DNA of 64,000 bases from Lachancea thermotolerans CBS 6340 (taxonomy: Eukaryota > Ascomycota > Saccharomycetes > Saccharomycetales > Saccharomycetaceae): NCBI RefSeq assembly GCF_000142805.1, contig NC_013084.1:868001-932000 (forward strand). Reading direction: 5' to 3'. The notes below the pieces were generated by a model. That model was given only the letters and a program-made list of their open reading frames with translations. It made no database searches and was not told the origin of the DNA. The translations under genes and the position numbers were made by a program. Position 1 is the stretch's first letter, and every line of letters starts with the position of its first letter. This document shows, one piece after another, positions 26,542 to 36,423 of the stretch.

Positions 26542-29500
26542 TCACAAATACAACGAACCAGCAGACACAATGTCTCTGTGAATCAGATTCAAGGCAGCCT
26601 CCATTTTCTCCCTAAGCATAGAGTTTCCGATGGTATTGGAAACCTCGACCAGCTCTTTAATTAGCTCTTCAAGACGCTTGAACATTCTGATGAGAGAGCC
26701 TTCGTAGACATCTGTCATCTTGCAAATCTGAGTAAAAGTTGCACCCTTACACCATTCGTACACGACTTCCATAAGTTCATGTCTGAAACTCTCCACGTAG
26801 TCCTTCTCAACAATCTCGATTTTCGAGTCTTTCACAATTTTTGCTATCTTCGCAGCAACTTCTCTCATATTTTTGAGCGGTTCTGCAAGCTCAGGCTTCA
26901 GCCTTGGAGCCTCTTTACAGCGCTCTTGGAATGCGAAGCATGAAAGTAATGCAGCCGCCTGCTCTGGGGTTAGGTCGTTAAAGTTACCGTTGAAGATCAA
27001 CTCAGTTAAAAGAAGCTCATCACCACTGGAAATCTCGCAAGCAACCCTGCCTTTCAATTCTATGATGTCGTTAGGAGTGCAAAAGTCGAGACGACGTAAA
27101 ACCCTTTTACGACGGCGTAAGTCATCGAGCTGTGTCACGGCTTGGGCTTCTTGAATCTTTTTCTTCAACTGCCTAATTTCTGAGTTGATGGAAACTTTCT
27201 CATTGTATTTCTGGTAAAGGTCGTCTAATCTCACAGAACCTGACAAAGGATTTGAGGATTGCCTTGACTTTAACACTTCGCTTTTCTGAAGCAGTTTTTG
27301 AAAATCTTCATCTTCAATCTTCATGTTTTTTATAGGGTCCATGACGGGCACTTTGTCCGAAAACCTTCTTCTGACTTCTTTGATGGACTTGCCCACGGCA
27401 ACTTGCTGACTCCCAGCTAAGATGTCTTTGGGCATATGAAGCCTCAAGTTGCCCACACTTTTAATCGAGTTAAGCGTAATGGGAATGATAGTAGAAACAG
27501 ACTTTTCGCCAACGCTTGCCGGCCTTATCCCTTCAGGGAAAACTGGATTAAATGGTTTGATAAGGTTTAATGGGGCATCCACATACATTGTATTGACAAC
27601 AACTTTGACAATCCAGGACTCGTGGTCACTGTAAACAGCTGACAACTTGCTTGTTCTTTTAGTGCAGTCAACCACGGCAGCCCAACAATAGTTTGCGTTG
27701 CCCACCTGAACCTCAATAAGCCTTCCTGGCTGTAAGAAGCTTAGTACATTCGAAGGATGTGTGACTATTTGACGAATGTCTTCAGAGTAGCCATCGAGGG
27801 TCTTCTGAATTTCGTAATAGTCTTTTATGTTCTGCTCATCCTCAATGACCATGCTCTCTGACTTGGCGGAGAGTTCCGTGAGTTTTTTCTCCATGAGAGG
27901 AACCGATGTTGCATTCTGAAATTGAAAGAACGAATGCTCCAGCATGAACTCTGGGGATATTCCCTCCACCCTCATCAGGTTCAAGATCATGTTATACCCG
28001 AGGTGAAAGGCAGAATCTAGCCTATCAGCTTGGCCTTTAACCATTCCCTTGGCAACTTGAGGTTCCATCTTTTCGTCGATCATCATAATCACAATACCAC
28101 GGTCATCCAGGCCACGACGACCGGCACGGCCTGACATCTGGATGTACTCACCACCAGAAACCCAACGAAACTGTTTGCCATCCCATTTCCTCACACTGGT
28201 GAAAACGACAGTTTTTGCAGGCATATTCAAACCGATAGAGAATGTTTCTGTGGCAAATAAAACCTTCAAGAAGCCCTCCTGGAACAAAATCTCAATCACT
28301 TCTTTAAGAATAGGTAGTAGGCCCGAGTGGTGGATACCTATACCTCTTCTTAGCAGCGGTAATATATGTTTTATTTGAGGAAGCTCTCTGTCAGTCTCAG
28401 GGAGAAGTTCAATGGCGTTAGTAAAAATTTTAGTCAACGCTTCCTTCTCATCCTCCGAGTTAAAGTCAAGTTTTGACATCTTCAAAGCTAGCTCCTCGCA
28501 GTCTCTTTTGCTAAAGGAAAATACAATTACAGGATTGTATTTCTTCTTCCATATCATTCTCACAATCTTGTAGATATCGCCTTTGGAGTCACCTTTCGAG
28601 GCGCCGCCCTTGTAGGTCTGGCCTTTCTTGCCTCTAGAATTTGTTGAGCCTGGGTTGTCACCCACTTGATTGCTGATAGATGCCATTGCCTTTTGAAAGT
28701 TTTCCTCCCTAAACGTGCTTTTCTCGTCAACAACCAGATGTATGCCATCTCCATGTGCTGGGAATAGATAATGCTGAAGCGGTGTTGGACGGAAATCAGT
28801 GTAAACAATATGACACGGTTGGGAATGTATCTTACAGATCCATTCAGCAAACTCCATTGCGTTAGGAATAGTGGCAGACAAGAAAACGTAACGGACCTTG
28901 TCAGGCAGCAGAATAATAGTTTCTTCCCAGACCACACCACGCTCCTTGTCTCTCATGTAATGCACTTCATCAAAAACAACCCAAGCCACTTCTCTCATAA
29001 CTTCACTACCCCTGTATAACATACTTCTTAGAATTTCGGTGGTCATTACGAGGCACCCTGCGTCAGGGTTTATAGTTATATCACCTGTCATCAACCCAAC
29101 ATCTCCAAAATCAGCAAGAAGCTCTCTGTATTTTTGATTGGATAGAGCTTTGATGGGCGATGTATAAATAACTCTTTGCTTGTTTCTCATCGACTGCGCA
29201 ATTGCGTACTCTGCAACTACAGTCTTACCCGCAGATGTGTGAGCAGAGACCAGGACCGATTCGCCCCTATCAATACATGAGATAGCGGTATCCTGAAAGG
29301 GGTCCAATGTAAAAGGATACGTCCTCGCTTCATTTTGGCGCTTGTGTTCACCAATGGGTTTGTAGTCATAGTGTGGAGGAAGTGCGACCTGGTGTCTGAC
29401 TTGATGCGATAGTTTGACTTTCCCATCTTCTTCAACTTGCACGCTGTTGGCAGCACCTAGCCCCATAGACGCATTAACCTCGCGAGAGGCTTCCTGCTCG

Positions 29501-29769
29501 AAAGAATCAGCTAGGACTGGAACAACTTCTGATTTCTTCTTCTTTTCCAAGATCTTTTTCCCATTTTTGGGTCTTTTAGCTGAGTCGTGCGCTGTTGCGC
29601 TGTCTTCTTTAGGTTCGTCTTCGGAGGAGGCTCTGTGGCGCTTCTTCACGTCCTGAACCTCCTCAACTGCTTCTCCATTAGTTTCTATAGGTTCCTTTGG
29701 CGGAGCTTCTAGCTGAGGCAAGTCTGTAGACTTTTCATCGAAAACGTCAAACAAGTCGTCATTATCCAT
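26542..29769 (-). CDS. MTR4: Exosome-associated RNA helicase Mtr4
   Basis: Ski2-like DExH helicase of the TRAMP complex; it feeds aberrant and precursor RNAs (5.8S, snoRNA) to the nuclear exosome. I place the start at the ATG at 29769 ([13 protein letters not shown]), which gives 1075 residues; yeast Mtr4 has 1073 and begins MDSTDLFDVF. An in-frame ATG 23 codons upstream (29838) is possible but abuts a PAC promoter motif. Walker A AHTSAGKT is at 176-183; DEVH, SATIPN and [10 protein letters not shown] are intact. The arch/KOW insert and C-terminal helical bundle follow, ending SAGSLYL as in yeast. Very highly conserved throughout. Confidence 0.97.
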   Translation of the reverse strand: MDNDDLFDVFDEKSTDLPQLEAPPKEPIETNGEAVEEVQDVKKRHRASSEDEPKEDSATAHDSAKRPKNGKKILEKKKKSEVVPVLADSFEQEASREVNASMGLGAANSVQVEEDGKVKLSHQVRHQVALPPHYDYKPIGEHKRQNEARTYPFTLDPFQDTAISCIDRGESVLVSAHTSAGKTVVAEYAIAQSMRNKQRVIYTSPIKALSNQKYRELLADFGDVGLMTGDITINPDAGCLVMTTEILRSMLYRGSEVMREVAWVVFDEVHYMRDKERGVVWEETIILLPDKVRYVFLSATIPNAMEFAEWICKIHSQPCHIVYTDFRPTPLQHYLFPAHGDGIHLVVDEKSTFREENFQKAMASISNQVGDNPGSTNSRGKKGQTYKGGASKGDSKGDIYKIVRMIWKKKYNPVIVFSFSKRDCEELALKMSKLDFNSEDEKEALTKIFTNAIELLPETDRELPQIKHILPLLRRGIGIHHSGLLPILKEVIEILFQEGFLKVLFATETFSIGLNMPAKTVVFTSVRKWDGKQFRWVSGGEYIQMSGRAGRRGLDDRGIVIMMIDEKMEPQVAKGMVKGQADRLDSAFHLGYNMILNLMRVEGISPEFMLEHSFFQFQNATSVPLMEKKLTELSAKSESMVIEDEQNIKDYYEIQKTLDGYSEDIRQIVTHPSNVLSFLQPGRLIEVQVGNANYCWAAVVDCTKRTSKLSAVYSDHESWIVKVVVNTMYVDAPLNLIKPFNPVFPEGIRPASVGEKSVSTIIPITLNSIKSVGNLRLHMPKDILAGSQQVAVGKSIKEVRRRFSDKVPVMDPIKNMKIEDEDFQKLLQKSEVLKSRQSSNPLSGSVRLDDLYQKYNEKVSINSEIRQLKKKIQEAQAVTQLDDLRRRKRVLRRLDFCTPNDIIELKGRVACEISSGDELLLTELIFNGNFNDLTPEQAAALLSCFAFQERCKEAPRLKPELAEPLKNMREVAAKIAKIVKDSKIEIVEKDYVESFRHELMEVVYEWCKGATFTQICKMTDVYEGSLIRMFKRLEELIKELVEVSNTIGNSMLREKMEAALNLIHRDIVSAGSLYL

Positions 29770-29838
29770 TATCAACGACGGAGGACTTTGTTGTCGTATT
29801 TCACTTAAAGCTTTTACTGATGATTGTGATGAACTCAT

Positions 29839-29846
29839 CTCATCGC
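29839..29846 (-). promoter_or_regulatory. PAC element upstream of MTR4
   Basis: GCGATGAG on the minus strand, 70-77 bases before the ATG at 29769. PAC elements are bound by Dot6/Tod6 and mark ribosome-biogenesis and rRNA-processing genes. An RRPE-like GAAAAATTTG lies further upstream at about 29882-29891. The pair is the classic ribosome-biogenesis promoter arrangement and argues for the downstream MTR4 start. Confidence 0.6.
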
Positions 29847-30233
29847 ATCTCTTGTTTTCTGGTTATTACTGCTAAACACGGCAAATTTTTCTTTATACGT
29901 AAACAATGATTATCGTGATGACAGAACGGCAAACTTAGCTTCCAGTTCAATTACATTAAAGAGCGCTTGATATACTGGGTCATGAACTGGTGCACACCAT
30001 TTGCCTGGATGGAGCAGAAAATTTCGAAAGCCTTTTATGGATCAAAAAAGTCCAAAAGCCGGCGATTTATCACGAGATTTTGAATTTGTCGCCAAACAAC
30101 CGTGATGGCTATAATATGCAGTGAGAGATTTGAAACTCACCAAGTAGAACTTGCAAATTTATGAAATTTTCTGTATGCAAATTTTATGAGGCAAATAATG
30201 CGAAAAATGCCTTATGCAATGGCTCTCCTTGTT
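29847..30233. other. Intergenic, MTR4 upstream region
   Basis: About 390 bases between the MTR4 promoter motif and the stop of the IRC8-like gene. It contains the RRPE-like sequence at 29882-29891. No other gene seen. Confidence 0.5.
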
Positions 30234-32537
30234 TTAATAGTTGGCTGCTGCACTTTTGGGAGAATCTATTAGTGACATACTCAACAGTGTCGACCATTTT
30301 TCTCGATCGTACTCGCCAATTACAGCTTGTGGGTAGTGAGTTTCACTGGTGATAGACTGTGAACTTCGCGTACTAGAGTCCTCGGTCTTTTGATTAGTAA
30401 CATCCTCTGTAGGACCTATGCCCTGTTTGAGTTTTGAAACAGTACTATTGTGTCCCGCATCATCCTCTGAAAATATAGCGCTAACGGTTCTTAATTTCAA
30501 GTCACCAGGGGCAAACATACTATTTCGCCTTCCAGCCAACGTCAGAGATTTCGAAGGCGAGTGTTTGTTTTGCAAAGAATGCACGTAGCTAAAGTCGATG
30601 CTTTTGCCTCTTATGTGTTCGTGCAAACACTCGTCTTCTTCTTGCTTGAAAGAGATGCTGGATAGAGACATTTTTTTGCTGAAACTTCTCCTAAGCCTTC
30701 CGCCGCGGGTTGGAGAGGATTGGACAGAGCTGTTGGTGTTTCCCTTGTTCGCAACTGTGTGCAAAAAAGCTGTGATCTGCGAGTTGGATCGAGAATGATG
30801 AATGTGATTCGATGCTTGCGAATGGCCAGCATTGGAAAACATTGAACCAAATTTAGATGGTGATTTCGACGGAGACTTTTGGGGTGATCTGGAAGGATAT
30901 TTGAAGCTTCCATTAGCAGAGTTTGTGATAATTGATGTCATGGATTTCGTGGGAGAGTGATTGCCGCTTGTGAAGCTCATCTCTTTTGATAATCGTTTCA
31001 AATTCGTTGAAACATCATTTTGTTTCAAGATGCTTTCCATGAAATCTGCGGTATCGCTTTTATCAGTCAGCCCCCCTTCTTCGCGGCGAAAGAGAATGTC
31101 AAGTTCGCTGACTGTGTCATCGTTGTTGTGTCCAAGAAAGTCATCAAAGTCCAATTTAGGTTTTTGTGCGGGAAAGCTGAAGTCGACTTCTGGTTGCAAG
31201 CGATCCTTCGGCTGAAACAAAAGTCCTGGCAGAAGCTTGGGGCTTGATTCGCTAAGAATTCTTTCGCTCTCCAGGAGCCTGTCGCTATGGGTCTGCCAGT
31301 CCTGAAAATTGACTTTTTTCAACAACTTTGGGGTATCTGCGTTTGTATCAAGGGGTTTGCTCCAGTCGGGAGCCTGCGGGATGTCTTCCAAATCATTTTC
31401 TTGTAACAAATCCAGGCCATCTTCCGTTACTGAACTTGTGGGCGGGGAGTTGTGGAGCTCACTAATGCCGGAGTTCCACTTGTAGTTCTTGTCGTCTTTG
31501 TCAGAAGCTCTGAGGGATGGAGGCAAAAGAGCACTGTTAATACGGTGAACAGCATTCTTTTCCATCAGAAAGGCATCCTCATCGAACACCGTAGCCTTTC
31601 CATGATCGCTAAGTAATGAGCTGGAGCGCGCACTTTTACTGCTAACATCGCGGTGTTGTAGATTATGGGTGACATTTAGGAAACTCTTGGAGTTGTCCTG
31701 GATAGTAGAGAGCCTTGTGACATAGTGTGCCTGGATGCTTTCATCCATTTGAGGCGTTTCAAGTACAGCTCTATCTTTGCTAACCTTATTCTTGGGTCTC
31801 ATTCTGAGGAAAGACCGCACCTTTGGCTTTTTTGATATCTTGCGGCTTGGATCCGCGAACATTTGTTCCTGAGCCGAATTTTGGGATGCTTGCGCTTCTA
31901 AACTGTGCTTGACTACTGAGGTTGCAGACGCGCTCTCAGAGCCAGAGTACGTGGATGAGTATTTGTTCATCCAGTTCTGGTGGGAGTATATTTCTTGAAA
32001 ATCATGCTCCGGGGTCAGAGTTTGCGAAGAGTTTTTCATTGCGACAGTCTTTGTCGCTACTTTTGTTTGTTCGTTGTTCCCGGGTTCCATGTCCCCGCCG
32101 GGACCATGGACTTTGACGCTTTCTTTTGTAGCGTGTTGAGGCGTTAATGATGAGGAAGCTCCACTCAACAGTAGTGTGGACAGAAGGATACTCAAATGCG
32201 CAGTAACAAGACCAGCCCTTCCCGAAGAAATATTTGTGGTTGGTAATCGCTCAATCAAGAACTTAATGTAGCAAACTCCGGACCCAAGTGTCATCGATAG
32301 TGGAAAAATAGAGATGAACTTAAAAAATAGTTCGTCCCGAATCGCTAGCGCTATTTGAACCATTGCATTCATTATAGCGCCGATCAGAATTATTATCAAC
32401 GCTGCCTCGTTGAAGCATGACTCCTGCGGTCCCACACAAAGCACTGCTATGGAAAAGGCGCCACTAGACAGGCTCAACAATGCTGCGCAAATTCGAGTTA
32501 AGCTTAACACTAAGTTGCATGGCTTTTTTCTTCGCAT
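30234..32537 (-). CDS. IRC8: Irc8-like bud-localised membrane protein
   Basis: 767 residues from the ATG at 32537; the frame runs 13 codons further to a TTG. Four hydrophobic segments lie in the first 130 residues (LVLSLTRICAALLSLSSGAF, ALIIILIGAIMNAMVQIALAI, FISIFPLSMTLGSGVCYIKFL and TAHLSILLSTLLLSG), followed by a long Ser/Asn/Lys-rich cytoplasmic tail with many SP and TP sites typical of phosphorylated cell-polarity proteins. Position next to MTR4 on the same strand and similar size (yeast Irc8 822) indicate YJL051W. Irc8 itself is poorly characterised; loss raises recombination foci. Sequence similarity was judged from memory, so the symbol is a synteny-supported inference. Confidence 0.75.
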   Translation of the reverse strand: MRRKKPCNLVLSLTRICAALLSLSSGAFSIAVLCVGPQESCFNEAALIIILIGAIMNAMVQIALAIRDELFFKFISIFPLSMTLGSGVCYIKFLIERLPTTNISSGRAGLVTAHLSILLSTLLLSGASSSLTPQHATKESVKVHGPGGDMEPGNNEQTKVATKTVAMKNSSQTLTPEHDFQEIYSHQNWMNKYSSTYSGSESASATSVVKHSLEAQASQNSAQEQMFADPSRKISKKPKVRSFLRMRPKNKVSKDRAVLETPQMDESIQAHYVTRLSTIQDNSKSFLNVTHNLQHRDVSSKSARSSSLLSDHGKATVFDEDAFLMEKNAVHRINSALLPPSLRASDKDDKNYKWNSGISELHNSPPTSSVTEDGLDLLQENDLEDIPQAPDWSKPLDTNADTPKLLKKVNFQDWQTHSDRLLESERILSESSPKLLPGLLFQPKDRLQPEVDFSFPAQKPKLDFDDFLGHNNDDTVSELDILFRREEGGLTDKSDTADFMESILKQNDVSTNLKRLSKEMSFTSGNHSPTKSMTSIITNSANGSFKYPSRSPQKSPSKSPSKFGSMFSNAGHSQASNHIHHSRSNSQITAFLHTVANKGNTNSSVQSSPTRGGRLRRSFSKKMSLSSISFKQEEDECLHEHIRGKSIDFSYVHSLQNKHSPSKSLTLAGRRNSMFAPGDLKLRTVSAIFSEDDAGHNSTVSKLKQGIGPTEDVTNQKTEDSSTRSSQSITSETHYPQAVIGEYDREKWSTLLSMSLIDSPKSAAANY

Positions 32538-33279
32538 AGTATGAAGGTATTGCCAATAGCTTGGTTGGCTTTGCAATCCAGAACCGCTCGGTTTTCTAGA
32601 CTAATACAAGTGACAGTACCCGTATATGAGAAATAACAATGCAAATCCTGTGGAATACTGATGAAGTGGTTATCATAAAATGGGGAACTGTTCTTAGTGA
32701 GGGTTCATAGTGAAAGTCCTATGTTTATGATATTCCAGATCGGGATATCGGTGATTATATAATCACGATTTTCCATACAACAGAAACGAGTGGACTTAAG
32801 TGGTAGACCCCACCTAAGGGCACCTGGGCACCTATTTGCTTTCCACGTATGTTAGGCAACTGCAATTTTTGTGTGGTTGCTTCACCAGGGTGCTATCGAA
32901 GGGAACGGACTTTGTCCCTTTGCGCTTTCATGAGAGTACAATTAAGAGTATTGCATTCAGTGGCGGGGCCTGTTTGAAGCTAATCGAACGAGGCCGAATG
33001 GTAAGTCTACGGAGCTAGAAGAAGGGGATACGCAGGTTTTAATCTTCAAGCACATTAATGGGACGGGGCTATTTTCTGAATATTAAAGCATGCGGTTAAA
33101 TTATGCTGACGTTGTCTTGAATAAAACTTAAAGCTTATCCGTTTTTGGCAATGCCCTTCATAGAGCTTCACGTAAAATCGTTGAAATTTACACAGCCGCT
33201 TGTGGATTTTGGCTGGCAAGTCGAAATATATATTTAACCACCTACTTCCCTGGTCTTGCTGTGCAGAGAGCATAGTCTT
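32538..33279. other. Intergenic between IRC8-like gene and VPS26
   Basis: About 740 bases. S. cerevisiae has TDH1 (YJL052W) at this place; nothing resembling a glyceraldehyde-3-phosphate dehydrogenase is present. Small frames at 32836-33018 and 33055-33273 look random. Confidence 0.5.
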
Positions 33280-34218
33280 CTAGTTTCTTTTCCGGTAGAG
33301 AACAATTTCTGATTGTTTGAAGTATCTTCTCCCGTCTTCATCGATGATTACCAAACTAAGATAGTTCCTGATGCTGAAATGGTTAAAATTGCTGTTAGGC
33401 GTCAAATCGTAACCGCCCAGGAATAGCCGGATTGGTATCGTTTCGCCTTTTACAGGGGATCCGTCCATTATCTCGTAGCGAATGGAAGTTGTATCCGACA
33501 ATTGGTTGGGCTCTAGGCCACATGTCTCTCGCGTTACAAGGCTCAGCTCCATGTGTTTAACTTTCAGTCTCGTAAGCAAGAAGTATATCCTTCCAACTAT
33601 GACATCCTTCAACGAGTATTGCGACTTCGAGTATTCAAACTCGATGTGAAGGCAGTTTTCAATACCTATATCAAGCTTGACCGGCTTAGCGTCGTCTGAA
33701 GACTTAGATAAAGCTGGAGCAGGAGGCTCACTGTTGTAAAGTAGGCACCAGAAACGCTTGAACTTCACAACATCAGTTGATTTGCGTAATACGGTGACTT
33801 TAACGTAATATGAGACATCGACGTTCTTGCCTCTGTAAGAATCATATCGCTTTTCGACATCCTTGAAGCTGAAAGGAAAGCTTTGAGAGTGCATTAATTC
33901 CCCCTGGGGGCATAAGTCAGCAGAAAGGCTCAAAAATGTGTCGACGGGGCGCTTCTTGTAATCAGAGCTAGACTTTGAAATATCGACACTTCCGATTAAG
34001 CTAACTTTTACTCCAAGGTGTTCAAGCTTACGGCCCTCCTTTACTCTCAAGGTAACAATGCCACTTACGCTCTCCCCGTCCTCATAGACTGGAAATCTAT
34101 CTTTCAACGTTTTCGCGGTAGAGTTATTGGACGCATTGGCAACCTCAACATGTTTCCTAGATTCTTCTCCATCAAGCAGGACTTCTATATCGATAGGCGA
34201 CTTGAAAAACAAACTCAT
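33280..34218 (-). CDS. PEP8: Retromer subunit Vps26
   Basis: Arrestin-fold subunit of the retromer cargo-selective trimer (Vps26-Vps29-Vps35), which returns Vps10 and other cargo from endosome to Golgi. 312 residues, shorter than yeast Pep8 (379). The difference is the absence of two low-complexity insertions found in yeast; the conserved ends (MSLFFKSPIDIEVLLDGEESRKH and ending RRYFKQSEIVLYRKRN) and core blocks (GKNVDVSYYVKVTVLRKSTD, CLHIEFEYSKSQYSLKDVIVGRIYF) are intact. Homologue of YJL053W, in the same order as in S. cerevisiae between YJL051W and YJL054W. Confidence 0.96.
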   Translation of the reverse strand: MSLFFKSPIDIEVLLDGEESRKHVEVANASNNSTAKTLKDRFPVYEDGESVSGIVTLRVKEGRKLEHLGVKVSLIGSVDISKSSSDYKKRPVDTFLSLSADLCPQGELMHSQSFPFSFKDVEKRYDSYRGKNVDVSYYVKVTVLRKSTDVVKFKRFWCLLYNSEPPAPALSKSSDDAKPVKLDIGIENCLHIEFEYSKSQYSLKDVIVGRIYFLLTRLKVKHMELSLVTRETCGLEPNQLSDTTSIRYEIMDGSPVKGETIPIRLFLGGYDLTPNSNFNHFSIRNYLSLVIIDEDGRRYFKQSEIVLYRKRN

Positions 34219-34519
34219 TTTGGCCCTGCTTCTGTTCGGTGCGACTTAAGAAGGGTTTCTGGTCACTCAATCGCCCTTCTTAGTTCAGTGACAGAACCGA
34301 TAGTTCGTATATGATTATATTGGTGACTTAGATAGTGAATCGCAGCCTTGTACGTTAATAGGCTTTCACAAGCACAGGGGCTGTGATGTTCTAAGCTGTA
34401 TCTGCGCCGTTTTAATCAGCTTGCGAACAAAATAATCTAGCGTGTTTATCAAAGTTGTAGTATGATAATACGATATGTACAAGTAATTCAGGTTTTTTAC
34501 AGGCTCACGCAGAGTTCGA
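34219..34519. other. Intergenic, VPS26 promoter and TIM54 3' region
   Basis: 301 bases. It holds the TIM54 Puf3-type element (34474-34483). No gene. Confidence 0.5.
34474..34483 (-). promoter_or_regulatory. Puf3 element in TIM54 3' UTR
   Basis: CTTGTACATA on the minus strand, a full match to the Puf3 recognition sequence CNTGTAHATA, 36 bases after the TIM54 stop codon. Puf3 binds mRNAs of nuclear-encoded mitochondrial proteins in yeast. Confidence 0.65.
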
Positions 34520-35968
34520 TCACTCCTCTTTAATGAGCGACGGGTCGTAAACGGTCAGCTTTTCCAACACCCTGCGGTCACCTTGAAGCTCTTGAACCCA
34601 TGGGCTATCTTTCTCCAGGCCTTGTTGAACCCATTTCTTTGGCCAGTCATTTTCTTCAGACTTCGCGATCTCAAGGTCTGTTGTGCCGTCAAAAGGCCTC
34701 ACTTTCTGTAGTACACAGCTGGCAGCAGCCTTGCAGTACTCTTCAGCCAAGTACCTCCTTCTATAATACCGATATATGCGTTCCGGGATGTTTAGAAACC
34801 CCACTAAGTTAGGCATCGGGATGACTAAAATGGGCTGGTAAAATAAAGCTGGGATTCCTGTGATCAAGTCCCGGGCGACGTTTGGGGAAGAAAGTTCTTG
34901 CGGTAATTCCGCACTTTCATAGCCTTTGGGTGATATGTACGGCTTGGGTACAGGTTTGGGCTTCGCAGACCCTTCAGGATCGAGATCGGAATCCTTCGCG
35001 CTCTCGGCTTCAGCACTTTCATTTGTTAGTGCAGTTTCTGTATTTGGGGTTGCATTTTCGCTGACTTCGTTGGAGTTCTCGACTTTTGCTTCAGTCTGAG
35101 TGGCTCCGGAAAGAACTTCTGGGAGAGCTGGCGCTTTCTCGGAGGCCGCCTCTGTCTGGGCATTTGTTGTCGCGGTAGGCTCTAGAGGACCAAGGATGCC
35201 CTCATGCACACCTTCAATATACTCTTTATATGCACCTCTGCCGATACAAATAACTCCCCCCGCCATTTCTGGACTTGAAACAAGCGCATCCTCGGCTACT
35301 ACCTTGTTGCTTTTGTTTTTGTTTTTATAGTACACTCCTAGAAGGTTCTTGTAGTCAAACTCAGCTTTGAACTTTTCTGCTGCGGCCTTCTCTATCTCCT
35401 GGTCTAGTCCTTCAGACGACCGCATATGCTGCAATTTGCCTGTCAGAGCACGCTTGCATCTGTTCCAAATCTTTTTCTCGTCATTCAAGCGTTTTATGTC
35501 CTCCTCATGTTTGATCAACTCTCTTCTCAGTTCTCGTATGCGCTCAGCGACTTCCGCCCTGATAGGGCCCTGTTTTTCTTCTGTAAAGACTTCGTAATCG
35601 ATGCCGCTACTGTAAAGAACGGGCTTTACAAAGCGTCTCCAAACAGACATGCTTGTATCTAAGTAGTCGCTTGGAGGAGGTGCAACAAACACGGTAACTT
35701 TTCGAGGGACCTCATTTACTGGAAATTTCTCCTCAGATAACGGTTCCACAGTTTTGCACCATTTCTTGACGATTTTCTTTTGCTGCTGCTTGTCGTATAC
35801 TATACCAGAGACTGACACTGTGAGCACCGTCCAAAAGATCATCCAATTCCTTGATGGTAAACGTAAAGTAGGTATTCCCATGGCTTTAAAGGCAGGGTTG
35901 CTGTACCCTGGCTTCTTCAAGATCTTTGGACCATCTTGAGGCGGTTTAGGGTTCTCAGAACTTGACAT
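34520..35968 (-). CDS. TIM54: Mitochondrial TIM22 translocase subunit Tim54
   Basis: 482 residues (yeast Tim54 478). Peripheral/integral component of the inner-membrane TIM22 complex, which inserts carrier proteins; also needed for Yme1 assembly. The N-terminus has PGYSNPAFKAMGIPTLRLPSRNWMIFW followed by a single membrane segment (about residues 42-60), then a long intermembrane-space domain with a charged coiled coil and an acidic, Ala/Glu-rich linker (about 260-340). Homologue of YJL054W. A Puf3-type element lies just past the stop. Confidence 0.96.
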   Translation of the reverse strand: MSSSENPKPPQDGPKILKKPGYSNPAFKAMGIPTLRLPSRNWMIFWTVLTVSVSGIVYDKQQQKKIVKKWCKTVEPLSEEKFPVNEVPRKVTVFVAPPPSDYLDTSMSVWRRFVKPVLYSSGIDYEVFTEEKQGPIRAEVAERIRELRRELIKHEEDIKRLNDEKKIWNRCKRALTGKLQHMRSSEGLDQEIEKAAAEKFKAEFDYKNLLGVYYKNKNKSNKVVAEDALVSSPEMAGGVICIGRGAYKEYIEGVHEGILGPLEPTATTNAQTEAASEKAPALPEVLSGATQTEAKVENSNEVSENATPNTETALTNESAEAESAKDSDLDPEGSAKPKPVPKPYISPKGYESAELPQELSSPNVARDLITGIPALFYQPILVIPMPNLVGFLNIPERIYRYYRRRYLAEEYCKAAASCVLQKVRPFDGTTDLEIAKSEENDWPKKWVQQGLEKDSPWVQELQGDRRVLEKLTVYDPSLIKEE

Positions 35969-36423
35969 TGGTCTCGCAAAGCAGGTTCACAGTAAGTCTA
36001 TGGATTATCTAACAAGATTCACAAATTTTAGAAATTTTAGAACCAGCGTTTACCGAAAAATTTGAAAATCAACTCTCTTTAGAGCACAAACATTTCAAAG
36101 CTTTTCATCAGTACAGAACATGCCGATGCTGGGAAGTACATCATCCAGTTAAAGAATCTTCCGCGTACTATGTTTAGTTGCTAAGCATCCAAATTGCCCG
36201 TATTATTCATGCAGGGCAGCTGGGTTAGAATCATTACACTTCGTAAATAAGATACCTTCATAGTGCCGCTAGTAGCACCGCGTATGAACCTGGACTCTGC
36301 TTGTACTGAACGCGCAAGTTATGCTAGGTTCGCATTATATCCCAAAGGCCTTTGTCAGCGAACTGACCTCATGGCGGCCCACCATATGTTACTTTGATAT
36401 ATAGCATCATGCCAGATTGCCAT
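35969..36423. other. Intergenic, TIM54 upstream and Myb gene 3' region
   Basis: 455 bases of ordinary AT-rich spacer. Base composition changes sharply to GC-rich as the Myb gene is entered. No gene seen. Confidence 0.5.

Noticed and set aside
33055-33273. 72-codon frame directly after the VPS26 stop
   Set aside because: VPS26 already ends with its conserved C-terminus (SEIVLYRKRN), so this is not a missing exon; no resemblance to TDH1, which occupies this place in S. cerevisiae.
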